Source: G965279335 sp965279285
Lineage (GTDB): Bacteria > Pseudomonadota > Gammaproteobacteria > DSM-16500
Assembly (NCBI GenBank): GCA_965279285.1
Contig: OZ257148.1
Location: forward strand, 1,798,001 to 1,862,000
DNA: 64,000 nucleotides
Reading direction: 5' to 3'
Shown: positions 42,541 to 51,904 of the stretch, one piece after another
Numbering within the stretch: the stretch's first letter is position 1
Layout of the letters: every line of letters starts with the position of its first letter
Made by a program: the position numbers and the translations under genes
Notes under the pieces: model-generated
What the model was told of the DNA's origin: nothing
The model's input: the letters and a program-made list of their open reading frames with translations, nothing else
The model's database searches: none

Positions 42541-45500
42541 ATGCCTACAGTACAAGAACAAAAAATAAACCCTGATATATCTCCTCCTGAGGTAAGATCA
42601 GATTATCTTCTTTTATTATTTGGCACAGATCCCAAGGATGTTCAAGTTAAACAACTTTGGTATAGGGGAGATGCAAAATCGCCAGATGAAATTTTTAAAA
42701 AAGGATTCATTGCTCGTGGTACCAATTTAGACGTACTTTCACACGTCAATCCAATAGGAGAGCAATGGTTCTATGACAGTGCTTATGTTGCTACGTCAAC
42801 TTCAAAAAATATCGCAAAACAATTTCCCAAAGATTCTTTACAAGCTTTTCTATACGAGATCAATGCCCAACGACACGGTGTTGATGTGAGTTCTTCTATT
42901 CATCAAGCAATGAATGAAAAACGTATGAATACAGAAGATGCTAAAATTTATTTGCAAGAAAAAGAAATGGCTGTGCCTCACAAAATAAAGCCAAGCGACA
43001 TAAAAGGTGCATGGCAAGTAGAGGTAAAGCTCAATGAAGAATTTAATTGCATGGAAAGCGAACTTTTTATTCGCTCACTTAAAGATGAATACATTCCTAA
43101 TCCGCGTTATGCGAATGCTATTGCTGCTAGAATATTAAATACTGCTAAAGTTACGGGTCACGGACTCACGGGAATAGGGGCCATATTAGATGGCATGAGT
43201 TTGTTTGATTCCTACGAATTAAGCAAAAAAATGAATGATTTTGATCCATTCTTTCAAGAAGGCGCGCGAATTCTAGGTGGATGGAGTGGAGCATGGGCCT
43301 TAGGCACAAAATTTGCTGCAAGAGGAGGAATGATTGGCGGCCGCACATTTGGGCCAATTGGAGCAGCAGTGGGGACTGTTGGAACTGGAATCATAGGTGG
43401 AGTGCTAGGGTACCAAGGCGGGGGCACGTTAGCAGCAAAGAGTTATAAGCATGCAAAAATTAAAGACGCAAAAGCAGTGGAATCAAAAGAAGGAGTACAA
43501 TATATGCGGTCTTCTGATCAGTCATACATGTTTAAGATGAAAGCCAATATGAACGAAGCGAAAATGTGTCCTATGCCAACCGAAGCGATGAGAGTGAATC
43601 AACCTTTAGCTGTTATTAATAAAGATGAAAAATCATGTCCCGCTGATGAGCCACAAACATCACTCCTAGACTCCAATTATTTTGATGAGCTTTATAAAAA
43701 GATGGGTAAAAATCAAGCGGCTACAGTTCATGAGTTAGAACAAGTTAAACATTTATTGTTTGCTTATGGAGTCAATCAAATTGAATTTAACCAGGAAGTA
43801 CTAAGAGAATTAGCACCTATTACCAGTTATATCAACCAACAGATGGAACACACCAAGAGAGTCCAAGCATTAGAAGAAAATTTAGCTATACTTCGTGGGG
43901 TTCATGATGCTTTTGGAGTCATTGGTCATATTGCGAAACGTAACGGTGAAATGGAGATCATGAAAGCAGCTGTGTTTGGTCAACATACAGTAGGAATGGT
44001 AACAAACATTGGAAAAATAACCGGATCATTTGGATTTTTGGCAGTCAAAGGGCCTGCTATGTTAGAACCTACCTCTGCACTCATTATGGCAGGATTTAGT
44101 TTATATGATTTGCTAAGCAGCGATGATGAAGAAGAAAACAATCAGGGTAGAGCTATTCAAGAACAAATTCAAAAATTTTGTGAGTATGTGGGTTTGCGCT
44201 TTGATCGGATGGAAGATTTATTGACTTCAGGGTTTACCCATCTGTCTAAACAAATAAAAAATGTTTATGAAAGTATTATGATAGCAGTTCATTATGCTCA
44301 TTTAGATATGGATATAAAAATTCAGGAAATTAAAACAGAATTAAATGCGCTTAGTTCAGACACAGTTAATTTTAATCTTGCTCATTTTACCCAAGCGTTA
44401 AATGAAATTGAAGATTTAGCTCAAGAAGAAGAAAAATTTGTTGGAACAGAGTTAAATGCAACGTTAAAAAAATTAAAATCTTATTTGTTGACTACTGCTC
44501 GTAGTTGGCCGTTTACATTTACACCAAGTGCTGCAGTAGAACGAAAGCCAACAGAAATCGCGTTTAATTCAGAAAATGTACAAAATCGCCTAGGCAACAA
44601 AGATTTATTTAATAGGTTAGGTTATTTATATGAATATAGAAATCATCTATTGGGAAAAAATGTTAAGAAAGGCACGATGGTTGCTAATCCTTATATTTGG
44701 TTAAGATCGATGTATAGCTATCTCCGACTTATTCGACAAAATTCAGCTTCAAACGATTTTCCTCAGTTGTTGCAATTAATGAAAGATAGTTTGATGAAAC
44801 CAGCAAAAACAGATATGAAATTCTTTCAAGATGTTCGCTCGGCTGAATTTATTCAAAAATTATTTTCCAACCTTGAAACAAGATATAAAAATGTCATCGA
44901 CTATGTAAGAAAGGCTTTTGAGCAAAAAAAATTAAATACAAATGTGTTGATGGATGAAAAATTAAAAGAATATGAAGATGCGCTGCCAAAGAATAGAGAT
45001 TTCGGAGGTGACTTAACGCCTATGTTGCAAGATATGCAATCTAAAGGTTGTAAAGCTAGCCCTGAATTTTATTATGCAGAAGCGCAAGGTTGGGGAGACG
45101 TTAGAATTATTATACCTAATATACAGTCAAGACTACCTATACCGTTTGCCCTTTCATATGTAGATAATAATGGCAAGCCGCATGATACGCTAGCAAATTG
45201 GGAAAAAAGAATTCAGATTTTTTCAATCAAATCTACTTTTCAAGCTAGACCTCGGGGATTAGCTGAGGACACTCAGATACGGGCTATTTTTCCCTATATG
45301 TCAGTATACATTAATACTAAACCCACTTCACTTACCTGTGAAGTATTGCAATTTGAAGATTACCGCAAACAACTACGTGCTCGCATCGAGGATGAGTTGG
45401 TACTACAACCACGCAAAGAATTAGCCCGCAATTTAATCGACCACACCCATCCAGAAGGGAAAAAATATAACGAATTAATTGATTTATTAAACACTGATTA

Positions 45501-47448
45501 CCTCACATTACAAGCTTTTTTAAGTATTTCTGGTTTGGATTTAAAAAGCAGTGAAGCTAAAACGACACTTGCAATTGGCAATGAAAATCTCTCCCTAGAA
45601 AATCCTTTTTATAGCAACATGCCCGCAAAAGCTGCATTACAGGCAGTAGCAAACCATGGTCAATTGACATCGCTCAATTTCTTTTTTGAAGATAAATTAT
45701 CATTAAATTTTGTGGCTTATCAAAATGCTCTTATCACCCAAGCAAAAGCTGCCGCGGAGAATAAAAACTTTATCAGTTCAAATGCCATCGAACTGCAACT
45801 CAAAAACGCTATTAATCTATTTAAAAATATAAAAGAGCTAATTCATGCTTCCCAAAAATTTTCTGAAAAACAACAGGCAGTACCCAAAACACCATTACCT
45901 AAAAAAGATGCGCCTCATAAAAAAGAACCAATGACCCCATCTATTGAGTCTTCTGAAGAAAAATCTTGTGATCTGCAACAGATAGTCAAGCTCGCTACCG
46001 AAGAAGAAAAATCACAACTTGATGCGGCGCTTCGCTGCAGTGATCATCGTGCGCGTAACATGTTGGTAATACAATTAGTAAAAGCGGGTGTTTATCACTC
46101 CGACGATCCTCAAGAAGTTATTCGTATTGTTAAAGGTTACCTAGATTACTATAAAGATAATTCATTGCAAAAAAATTATGAAAATCTTTTAATGTTAAGC
46201 TCGAATCACCAAGGTCAAACCAAGACTAAAAAAGCAGAAAAAGAGCACCAACCGCAAACAAATTCTGCTAGCCGTGCATCAGTAGCTTGGTTTTCTCCCA
46301 TTAGCACGTTAGCCAGTTGGGCCATGGCATCAAGTAATGCTTTGGGTGTTAACAATGTACTTACTGGATTGTGGAGCAGTGTGTCAAATGTGGTAGGGTA
46401 CACAGCCGGCAATAACCCTCCATTAAAGGAACCCTCTCATCCTGTAGAAACAAAAATGGCTGCCAAGCCATCTTTAAGTGTATTAACCTATGCTCAGCTA
46501 AGTGTCCCTGTTGTCAATAAGCTTTGTAAAACTCATGGTTTATTTGGCCATAAACCACTTGATTCACACGTTGCTTTTAGACAAGAGGGGCAATATACAC
46601 AGCAATTGCAAATGATAGCTGATTCTATAGCAATATTAAGGCAACATCCGATTCTCTGTCAGCGAATCGAATATTTCAATGCACAAAAGTTATTTGAAAA
46701 AGCAAAAAATATATTTAAAAATGTCTTTCGTGATGCAGTAGATCCTGCTCATGAAGTTACACAATCAGAAAGTGTAGAGGTAATTCGTTCCATCACTATG
46801 GCAATTGACGCTATTAATATTCCAGAGGCACTATATAAAAAACTTTATTATGATAATAAATTAAATAAAAAACTGATTGAATTACATGCTGAAAATGACA
46901 AAGCAGTTCAATCATTATGTGAATTGGAAAAAAGAGATAAAGAATCAATAGCTAATTTAAAAAATCAGCAACAATCCATTGGTAAAAAATGGGATTTAAA
47001 CCTGACGTTAGAAGTAGAAAATGCGCTTGAAAAAAAATGGAATCAGCTGAACAAAGAAATTATTACCCTGCAAAAAGAGCAGGAAATGAAAGAACCTACA
47101 CGAATGGCGCTGAGATATTTATTAAATAAAATTGATAAATGTTTTAAAGAAGGAGATTTATTCAAAGAGGTTTTTTTTATTAAAAACATTGTATTATTGG
47201 TTAAAAATGGACTGAATGAGCTTACAAAAAGCCAGGATTTTAGTAAAAACAGCGTGCTAGTTCATATACTAAATGTAGCAAATAAATTAATGAGCTCTGA
47301 AGATGTTTTAAAAAGTGGAGAGCCAGCTCATCAATCGATTGGCTTTTTTGCTTTGAAAGACAATAAGAGTAATATAATTATTGCAAATACCAACAGTGAG
47401 TCTGTTGCTTTAAACAATGTTCCAACAGACCGTTTAATTGCAAATTAA
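42541..47448 (+). CDS. Giant protein with N-terminal ADP-ribosyltransferase domain, candidate toxin/effector
   Basis: A 1635-residue protein without signal peptide. Residues 38-165 match the pertussis/cholera-type ADP-ribosyltransferases: LWYRGDAKSPDEIFKKGF with Arg42, YVATSTS with S86-T87-S88, and LQEKEMAVPHKIKPSDIKGA with E140-x-E142. The R-S-E triad is complete. About 245-300 is a glycine-rich hydrophobic stretch (GGRTFGPIGAAVGTVGTG) like glycine-zipper membrane segments, and a second hydrophobic patch lies at about 480-520. The remainder is mostly helical and coiled-coil, with a Lys/Pro-rich linker near 1120-1145. It would transfer ADP-ribose from NAD+ to a target protein, probably in a host or rival cell. 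It is preceded by a weak AAGGG site. No immunity gene is recognised next to it. Confidence 0.85.
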   Translation: MPTVQEQKINPDISPPEVRSDYLLLLFGTDPKDVQVKQLWYRGDAKSPDEIFKKGFIARGTNLDVLSHVNPIGEQWFYDSAYVATSTSKNIAKQFPKDSLQAFLYEINAQRHGVDVSSSIHQAMNEKRMNTEDAKIYLQEKEMAVPHKIKPSDIKGAWQVEVKLNEEFNCMESELFIRSLKDEYIPNPRYANAIAARILNTAKVTGHGLTGIGAILDGMSLFDSYELSKKMNDFDPFFQEGARILGGWSGAWALGTKFAARGGMIGGRTFGPIGAAVGTVGTGIIGGVLGYQGGGTLAAKSYKHAKIKDAKAVESKEGVQYMRSSDQSYMFKMKANMNEAKMCPMPTEAMRVNQPLAVINKDEKSCPADEPQTSLLDSNYFDELYKKMGKNQAATVHELEQVKHLLFAYGVNQIEFNQEVLRELAPITSYINQQMEHTKRVQALEENLAILRGVHDAFGVIGHIAKRNGEMEIMKAAVFGQHTVGMVTNIGKITGSFGFLAVKGPAMLEPTSALIMAGFSLYDLLSSDDEEENNQGRAIQEQIQKFCEYVGLRFDRMEDLLTSGFTHLSKQIKNVYESIMIAVHYAHLDMDIKIQEIKTELNALSSDTVNFNLAHFTQALNEIEDLAQEEEKFVGTELNATLKKLKSYLLTTARSWPFTFTPSAAVERKPTEIAFNSENVQNRLGNKDLFNRLGYLYEYRNHLLGKNVKKGTMVANPYIWLRSMYSYLRLIRQNSASNDFPQLLQLMKDSLMKPAKTDMKFFQDVRSAEFIQKLFSNLETRYKNVIDYVRKAFEQKKLNTNVLMDEKLKEYEDALPKNRDFGGDLTPMLQDMQSKGCKASPEFYYAEAQGWGDVRIIIPNIQSRLPIPFALSYVDNNGKPHDTLANWEKRIQIFSIKSTFQARPRGLAEDTQIRAIFPYMSVYINTKPTSLTCEVLQFEDYRKQLRARIEDELVLQPRKELARNLIDHTHPEGKKYNELIDLLNTDYLTLQAFLSISGLDLKSSEAKTTLAIGNENLSLENPFYSNMPAKAALQAVANHGQLTSLNFFFEDKLSLNFVAYQNALITQAKAAAENKNFISSNAIELQLKNAINLFKNIKELIHASQKFSEKQQAVPKTPLPKKDAPHKKEPMTPSIESSEEKSCDLQQIVKLATEEEKSQLDAALRCSDHRARNMLVIQLVKAGVYHSDDPQEVIRIVKGYLDYYKDNSLQKNYENLLMLSSNHQGQTKTKKAEKEHQPQTNSASRASVAWFSPISTLASWAMASSNALGVNNVLTGLWSSVSNVVGYTAGNNPPLKEPSHPVETKMAAKPSLSVLTYAQLSVPVVNKLCKTHGLFGHKPLDSHVAFRQEGQYTQQLQMIADSIAILRQHPILCQRIEYFNAQKLFEKAKNIFKNVFRDAVDPAHEVTQSESVEVIRSITMAIDAINIPEALYKKLYYDNKLNKKLIELHAENDKAVQSLCELEKRDKESIANLKNQQQSIGKKWDLNLTLEVENALEKKWNQLNKEIITLQKEQEMKEPTRMALRYLLNKIDKCFKEGDLFKEVFFIKNIVLLVKNGLNELTKSQDFSKNSVLVHILNVANKLMSSEDVLKSGEPAHQSIGFFALKDNKSNIIIANTNSESVALNNVPTDRLIAN

Positions 47449-47486
47449 TTTAATCTTATTCGAGCTAGTTTCCCCAACCATTAGTA

Positions 47487-47516
47487 AATGGCCGGTAATA
47501 GGAGTTACCGGCCATT
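47487..47516. terminator. Strong hairpin between convergent genes, probable bidirectional terminator
   Basis: AATGGCCGGTAA (47487-47498) pairs perfectly with TTACCGGCCATT (47505-47516) around a six-base loop. CGAGCT (47461-47466) and AGCTCG (47520-47525) could add an outer stem. It lies between the convergent ends of the ADP-ribosyltransferase and propeller-like genes. A clear T tract follows on neither strand, so a classical rho-independent terminator is not proven. Confidence 0.5.
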
Positions 47517-47532
47517 AAAAAGCTCGCTATTA

Positions 47533-48624
47533 TTATAATTTTTTACCAGATACAAGCACAGGCAAAGATGCTTCTACTAATTTTACTTTAGTTGTTTTTT
47601 CTTCGTCTTTTTTATCTACTTTTCTTTCATTTGATTGAAATAATCCAGGAGTTTTGTCGTTTCCTTTTACATCACTACCTTGAGTATGTTTTTGATCTGC
47701 CTGCTCTTTTAAAAGTGCTATAAGATCATATTCAATAAGATAGTTAGGTTGTTTGTTGCGTAATACAACTAACTTTTTATCAACAACAGTAATATCTTGT
47801 ATATGATCTTCAAAAGAAATTGATTTACAGGTTTTAGTAGCTAAATTAGCTACGTAAACAATATTAGAAGAAGTATTTTTACTACATCCGAAGAAACTTA
47901 AAGAATCTGCTACTTTTACAAGTATATTAATAAGGTCTTTAACTGCAATTTCGTAAACACTACTAAGTGAAGTTTTATCAAAAACTTTTAAATTACTTCC
48001 ACCCGTATCACTACTAAAAGAACACACAAAATGATTATCATCTAAATCACATATTGTTAAAATATTCTTAAATCCGGCGAAGGTTTTTATTTCTACAAGT
48101 TTTTCATCTTTTATTTCATATAAATGCAATACACCTACCTTGTCGATTATGATGAGCTTATTATTTTCAAGTTTTGTAATATAAGCTACGTCAAAGTTCA
48201 GCTTAAGAAACGTTTTCATTTGAAAATCTTTTAATAAAATACTAGCTAAGTATGAAGAGTTATAAACAGCTACAATATGCGAATCAGCCAACAAAAATGG
48301 ATGCTCAACTTTATCAGATAATCCACCAAGAAGTTTATCTCTTTGATAAAAAGCGATATTGGGAGCTTCATAGTTATTATGCTCAGGATATTGGACAGTG
48401 CCAGAAACCATAAATAAATCATCACTACCACTTATCTTCACAATCTCAATACCTTTATCGTAAGAAAGGCTGACTAGTGATATAACTTTTTGCTCTGTTG
48501 GGTTCCAAATAAAGAAGCGACCATAATCAAAAATTAAGAAATTTTTGTCGGGCAAATAAAATATTTTTTCTAAGGAAACTGCCTTAGGTGGTTGTTTAGA
48601 AAGAATTGTTTTATGTGTTAACAT
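47533..48624 (-). CDS. Unknown protein, possibly a beta-propeller
   Basis: A 363-residue signal-less protein. Residues 15-310 are beta-rich with repeating short hydrophobic strands spaced about 40 residues apart (NFLIFDYGRFFIWN, DLFMVSG, HIVAVYNSS, KLIIIDKVGVLHLYEI, HFVCSFSSDT, IVYVANLAT). This is the pattern of a WD40-like propeller, without clear WD dipeptides. The last 50 residues are Lys/Asp-rich and disordered. GGAG precedes the ATG. It lies downstream of the 552-residue gene on the same strand (110 bases apart) and may be transcribed with it. A propeller suggests protein binding; the fold is inference. Confidence 0.55.
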   Translation of the reverse strand: MLTHKTILSKQPPKAVSLEKIFYLPDKNFLIFDYGRFFIWNPTEQKVISLVSLSYDKGIEIVKISGSDDLFMVSGTVQYPEHNNYEAPNIAFYQRDKLLGGLSDKVEHPFLLADSHIVAVYNSSYLASILLKDFQMKTFLKLNFDVAYITKLENNKLIIIDKVGVLHLYEIKDEKLVEIKTFAGFKNILTICDLDDNHFVCSFSSDTGGSNLKVFDKTSLSSVYEIAVKDLINILVKVADSLSFFGCSKNTSSNIVYVANLATKTCKSISFEDHIQDITVVDKKLVVLRNKQPNYLIEYDLIALLKEQADQKHTQGSDVKGNDKTPGLFQSNERKVDKKDEEKTTKVKLVEASLPVLVSGKKL

Positions 48625-48733
48625 TAGGAATCTCCGCTTAATTAAGCTTCAAATTTTGCTTATTGTACAAACTTTAGTTATGTATAGCAACTCATATCGA
48701 TATCTGATATGCTCCCTACTCTTACTCAGCCCA

Positions 48734-50392
48734 TCACTTTTTATTAGTAGACACCGGAGGGCTAGTAGTATCTGTAACACTATGTGTAGCCGTAGCAGCT
48801 AGAATTGTATTCATTCCATTCTCAACACGAGCTCTTATCTCTTCTGAAATAAAAAACAAAAGATTTGCTGGTGTGCCCGCATCATATATTGGGACTTGAG
48901 AGCAACAAATAGTTGCAGCTTTCATAATAAGAGCAGCTTCATTATTCATTTGTGAAGATGATATTGTCGTGGTATTTGTAGCAGATGGAGCATGAATCAT
49001 TACTGCTACTTGTGTAACTGTATTAGCTGATGTTTTAACATCAACTCCAGCACTTGCAGCTGGAGGTGTTTCTGCTACTGCAGCAGCTGTGTCAGTAGGT
49101 GCTTTTTTAACATCAACGCCAGCACCTGCAGTTGCTGGCGTCCCTGCGACTGCTGTAGTCATTGTAGCAGATGATTTACTCGCTGCAGTCATACGCGAAA
49201 GTAAATCGGCAGGACTTGCACCGCTATTCAACGACTTTGGTATTACTTGAAGCGCAACTAAGTCAAGTAATCGATTATATGGCTCTACTAATTCAATATA
49301 TGAATGGTGTCCTGAGTTTTGTAAAACAGCAAAAAGGCAATTGGAAATGAGTCTCGCTAATTTAGGATTAAAATCCTGTTGTTTTCCAAATAAACCCAAA
49401 TGATAAAGAGTTATTAGAGTTCGTGCTTCTGTGCCTGAAGTCGTGGCAACTAGAGATAGATTACTTTTATTCGCATATTTTTCAATCGTTGAGGACTTAA
49501 TTTTATCAACTGAACTTCGTGTAAATTGACCAATAAATTGGATTATCTTTTGTTGAAGATCCTTGGCATCTTTGGATTCAGGATCCATCTTAGAAAGTTT
49601 TTCCATATACAAAGCAAGGCTTCTTTGTGAACTTACTGCTACAAATGCTGATTTACCCGAGGTATATGCATCACTATTACTTCGTGCTGTTTTTTGATCC
49701 ACAAAATCTGCAGAACGTCTACTTATACCTGACGACACTGTATATCTCTGCTCTCCTGGGAATGCTAAATTAAACGGTATACGAGCAAAAGCCTCTTCCG
49801 CACTTGGCATGACAATGCTCCTCAACACATCAAATTCTTCTGGATCAGTAGATTTCTTATCGACTATAAGTTTATTAAAAGCAGCTTGGTTGTTAGCTGA
49901 CATGAGCTTCATAAAATCAGCATAGCAAAGGCATATATCTGTTAGTGATTTCATACATTTCAATATATCTTTTTTATCTACTTTCTTATCTGCTTCTTGA
50001 TTAGAAAGAATCAAAAGATTTTTTTGAAACGTTGTTAATAAAATTTCAACTTTCTGTTCGCTATCTTCTATTTCTTTTTGAGTGAAGTCTCTAAAAATGC
50101 CTGTTTGTTGCCTACCATCACTAGAATTTTGTTCAATTATATACTTTAATGCGCTCTTATACACACTTGTCTCAGGTGTCGCTTTAGTAAAACTAAATTC
50201 ATTACTTTTATAAGCCTCTATCATTGGTTTTAAGACATTGTCATTAACTAACTCAGCTGCTTTAGCAAGTAAAGCAAGAATCGTCTTGTTATTAATAATT
50301 TCATCTAGCATAGCTTCTGCTAATGCATCTTCAACTTTATCCATAGGATTTTCAACAGACCCACTGGCGGCGCTAGGTCGGGCTGCAGTCAT
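48734..50392 (-). CDS. Unknown large helical protein with repetitive low-complexity segment
   Basis: A 552-residue protein without signal peptide or recognised domain. About residues 1-395 are mainly helical and polar. About 400-470 is an Ala/Thr/Pro-rich linker with an imperfect tandem repeat containing AGVDVK twice (AGAGVDVKKAPTDT and SAGVDVKTSANT). About 480-530 has another helix-forming part. The end is Thr/Ser-rich. A strong ribosome site (GAGGAGG) precedes the ATG by four bases, so it is well translated. A candidate effector by architecture and location; no function can be assigned. Confidence 0.6.
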   Translation of the reverse strand: MTAARPSAASGSVENPMDKVEDALAEAMLDEIINNKTILALLAKAAELVNDNVLKPMIEAYKSNEFSFTKATPETSVYKSALKYIIEQNSSDGRQQTGIFRDFTQKEIEDSEQKVEILLTTFQKNLLILSNQEADKKVDKKDILKCMKSLTDICLCYADFMKLMSANNQAAFNKLIVDKKSTDPEEFDVLRSIVMPSAEEAFARIPFNLAFPGEQRYTVSSGISRRSADFVDQKTARSNSDAYTSGKSAFVAVSSQRSLALYMEKLSKMDPESKDAKDLQQKIIQFIGQFTRSSVDKIKSSTIEKYANKSNLSLVATTSGTEARTLITLYHLGLFGKQQDFNPKLARLISNCLFAVLQNSGHHSYIELVEPYNRLLDLVALQVIPKSLNSGASPADLLSRMTAASKSSATMTTAVAGTPATAGAGVDVKKAPTDTAAAVAETPPAASAGVDVKTSANTVTQVAVMIHAPSATNTTTISSSQMNNEAALIMKAATICCSQVPIYDAGTPANLLFFISEEIRARVENGMNTILAATATHSVTDTTSPPVSTNKK

Positions 50393-50563
50393 AAATCCTC
50401 CTCGTTTGTATTATTATTAGAATAGTATACCAGAAAAAGATTAATGTTTTATTAACACTCAACTTCCTAACTCACTAATAAATATAGAATTTATTTTTTT
50501 AGAAATATATTTATTTGCAATGTTTGTGTTTAATGGGGAAAATTATGGTGTTTTAAGTGCTAT

Positions 50564-50935
50564 TTATACTAAATCAAGAAAGTCAATTAATGCGGCTTTT
50601 ACTTCTTCTATCAATGCATCAGGCAACACACTTAACTCTTGCCTAAAAAGATTATTATCCCAAGCAAGCATTTGATCTATTAAAATATCACTAGCCAGTG
50701 TTAAACCCGCAACTCCTTTTGGTATGGTGACACGTAATGGAAAGGTGTCTCCTGCAATTGTTTTTGATGTTAATGGTAAGATCACTGTGCTTTTTAATCC
50801 TGCCTCAGCAAATTCATTTGGTTGAATAGCTAAACAAGGTCTTTGTTTTCCTGGTTTTGTGCCTACTACCCTGGGCTCTAAATCAACCGTGTAAATATGC
50901 CATCGTTTTGGAGTAAGCCATTCATTCTTTTTCAT
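50564..50935 (-). CDS. MazF/PemK-type endoribonuclease toxin
   Basis: A 123-residue toxin of the CcdB/MazF fold. KRWHIYTVDLEP, GKQRPCLAIQP, STVILPLTS and a C-terminal ASDILIDQMLAWD give the MazF pattern (RPxLxI motif and the DQxxxxD region). It likely cleaves mRNA at short sequences. The ATG at 50935 is preferred to 50953 because AGGA lies ten bases before it. It overlaps the antitoxin gene by 14 bases, so translation is coupled. Confidence 0.85.
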   Translation of the reverse strand: MKKNEWLTPKRWHIYTVDLEPRVVGTKPGKQRPCLAIQPNEFAEAGLKSTVILPLTSKTIAGDTFPLRVTIPKGVAGLTLASDILIDQMLAWDNNLFRQELSVLPDALIEEVKAALIDFLDLV

Positions 50936-51167
50936 GAAGTCTTGTTCCTGCATGTTTTTGAAATTTTTTATTTATGGTATTGCTACTTTTAGTGACTAAT
51001 TTAGTTGCCAGTTTCCAACGTTTGATTTTTTTTATACGTAGTGATTCTCGCTCTAATAAATCAAGTCCTGCTCGTATGACATCAATTTTTTTTTGTATAC
51101 CGAAATCTTTTTTTAAATGCTCTATTCTGCGATTGTCAGCTTCTTGTATCATTAATGGAACACTCAT
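50922..51167 (-). CDS. Antitoxin of the MazF-type pair
   Basis: An 81-residue basic protein upstream of and overlapping the toxin. The N-terminal strand and helices (IQEADNRRIEHLKKDFGIQK, then DVIRAGLDLLERESLRIKK) suggest a ribbon-helix-helix DNA-binding fold. The Lys-rich C-terminus would bind the toxin. GAGGTG precedes the ATG by five bases. It probably represses its own operon together with the toxin. Confidence 0.75.
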   Translation of the reverse strand: MSVPLMIQEADNRRIEHLKKDFGIQKKIDVIRAGLDLLERESLRIKKIKRWKLATKLVTKSSNTINKKFQKHAGTRLHEKE

Positions 51168-51194
51168 TAGTCACCTCAAAAAATATATTTATTT

Positions 51195-51212
51195 ATATAC
51201 TGTAAAGTATAT
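51195..51212. promoter_or_regulatory. Candidate operator of the toxin-antitoxin operon
   Basis: A perfect palindrome ATATACT-GTAA-AGTATAT lies 28-45 bases upstream of the antitoxin start, where the promoter is expected. Ribbon-helix-helix antitoxins usually bind such inverted repeats. The role is inference. Confidence 0.45.
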
Positions 51213-51421
51213 TTAATAGCCACGGATAGGTCAAAATTCTTTGTGCAGACCTTTTTAATAACCTCTGTTGTTTTTTAGATAATTGTAATATGAACCATAT
51301 CCTATAGTAAAAGACGAGCTGTAATACAAAATATTTACATTTCAATCCCACTCATTGCATGATAATATTTAGAACAATTTATCTGTTTCAGGGGCTACTT
51401 AATTTTAAGTGAGGAATATGC

Positions 51422-51895
51422 ATGTTCAAAGCACCGCTAGTCCCTGTAGTAACTACGGCGTTACATAGAAATAGTTTATTTCAAACTAAATTGCCAAGAA
51501 AGGCTCTCCCAGCAAGAAATCAAAGCATGATAGTGCCTTCTACATCTGACTTAATAAGAATAGCCAATCAAGAAGAATTACTCTTGTCACCCGAAGAAAT
51601 AGTGGCAGCCTTATTAAACTTTTTTGTACTGCCAGGCGCAAAACATAAAGCAGATGCTTATCTCGTATGTCTTATAATTAGTGCTTATTTACCACCAAAA
51701 TTAAACCCATTATTAAAGTCCGTAGCGATGCAACAACAAACAAGGGATTCAATAGATTTTGGGATAATTCCTGATGCATATTGTACACTGCAAATAGGTG
51801 ATGATAATGATAAAGAATCATGTGATGACGCGATAGAAAGTCAGCTGGGAAGAAGTAAGCCGCCTTCCAGAGTGCCCACTCCTATTTCTTTATGA
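51422..51895 (+). CDS. Unknown protein
   Basis: A 157-residue protein without signal peptide. The middle (about residues 45-105) is helical (SPEEIVAALLNFFVLPGAKH, AYLVCLIISAYLPPKLNPLL); both ends look disordered and the C-terminus is acidic, then Ser/Pro-rich. Nothing is recognised. The ribosome site (AGTGAGGAATATGC region) is moderate. It converges with the ABC transporter gene and may be the last island gene. Confidence 0.5.
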   Translation: MFKAPLVPVVTTALHRNSLFQTKLPRKALPARNQSMIVPSTSDLIRIANQEELLLSPEEIVAALLNFFVLPGAKHKADAYLVCLIISAYLPPKLNPLLKSVAMQQQTRDSIDFGIIPDAYCTLQIGDDNDKESCDDAIESQLGRSKPPSRVPTPISL

Positions 51896-51904
51896 ATTTT
51901 AAAC

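Larger units (their letters stand above)
31834..51895. mobile_element. Probable genomic island (integrase to 157-residue protein)
   Basis: A tyrosine recombinase at the left end is followed by about 19 kb of accessory genes: unknown low-complexity proteins, very large multidomain proteins, a truncated regulator and a toxin-antitoxin pair. The palindromic repeat present every few kilobases elsewhere is absent from 31638 to 53738. I found no tRNA gene and no direct repeat that could be an attachment site, so the right boundary is inferred from gene content only. Confidence 0.45.

Noticed and set aside
47487..47516. Classical rho-independent terminator
   Set aside because: The stem is strong but no T tract follows on either strand, so it is listed only as probable.
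31834..51895. Prophage
   Set aside because: Apart from the integrase there are no capsid, tail, terminase, lysis or phage replication genes.
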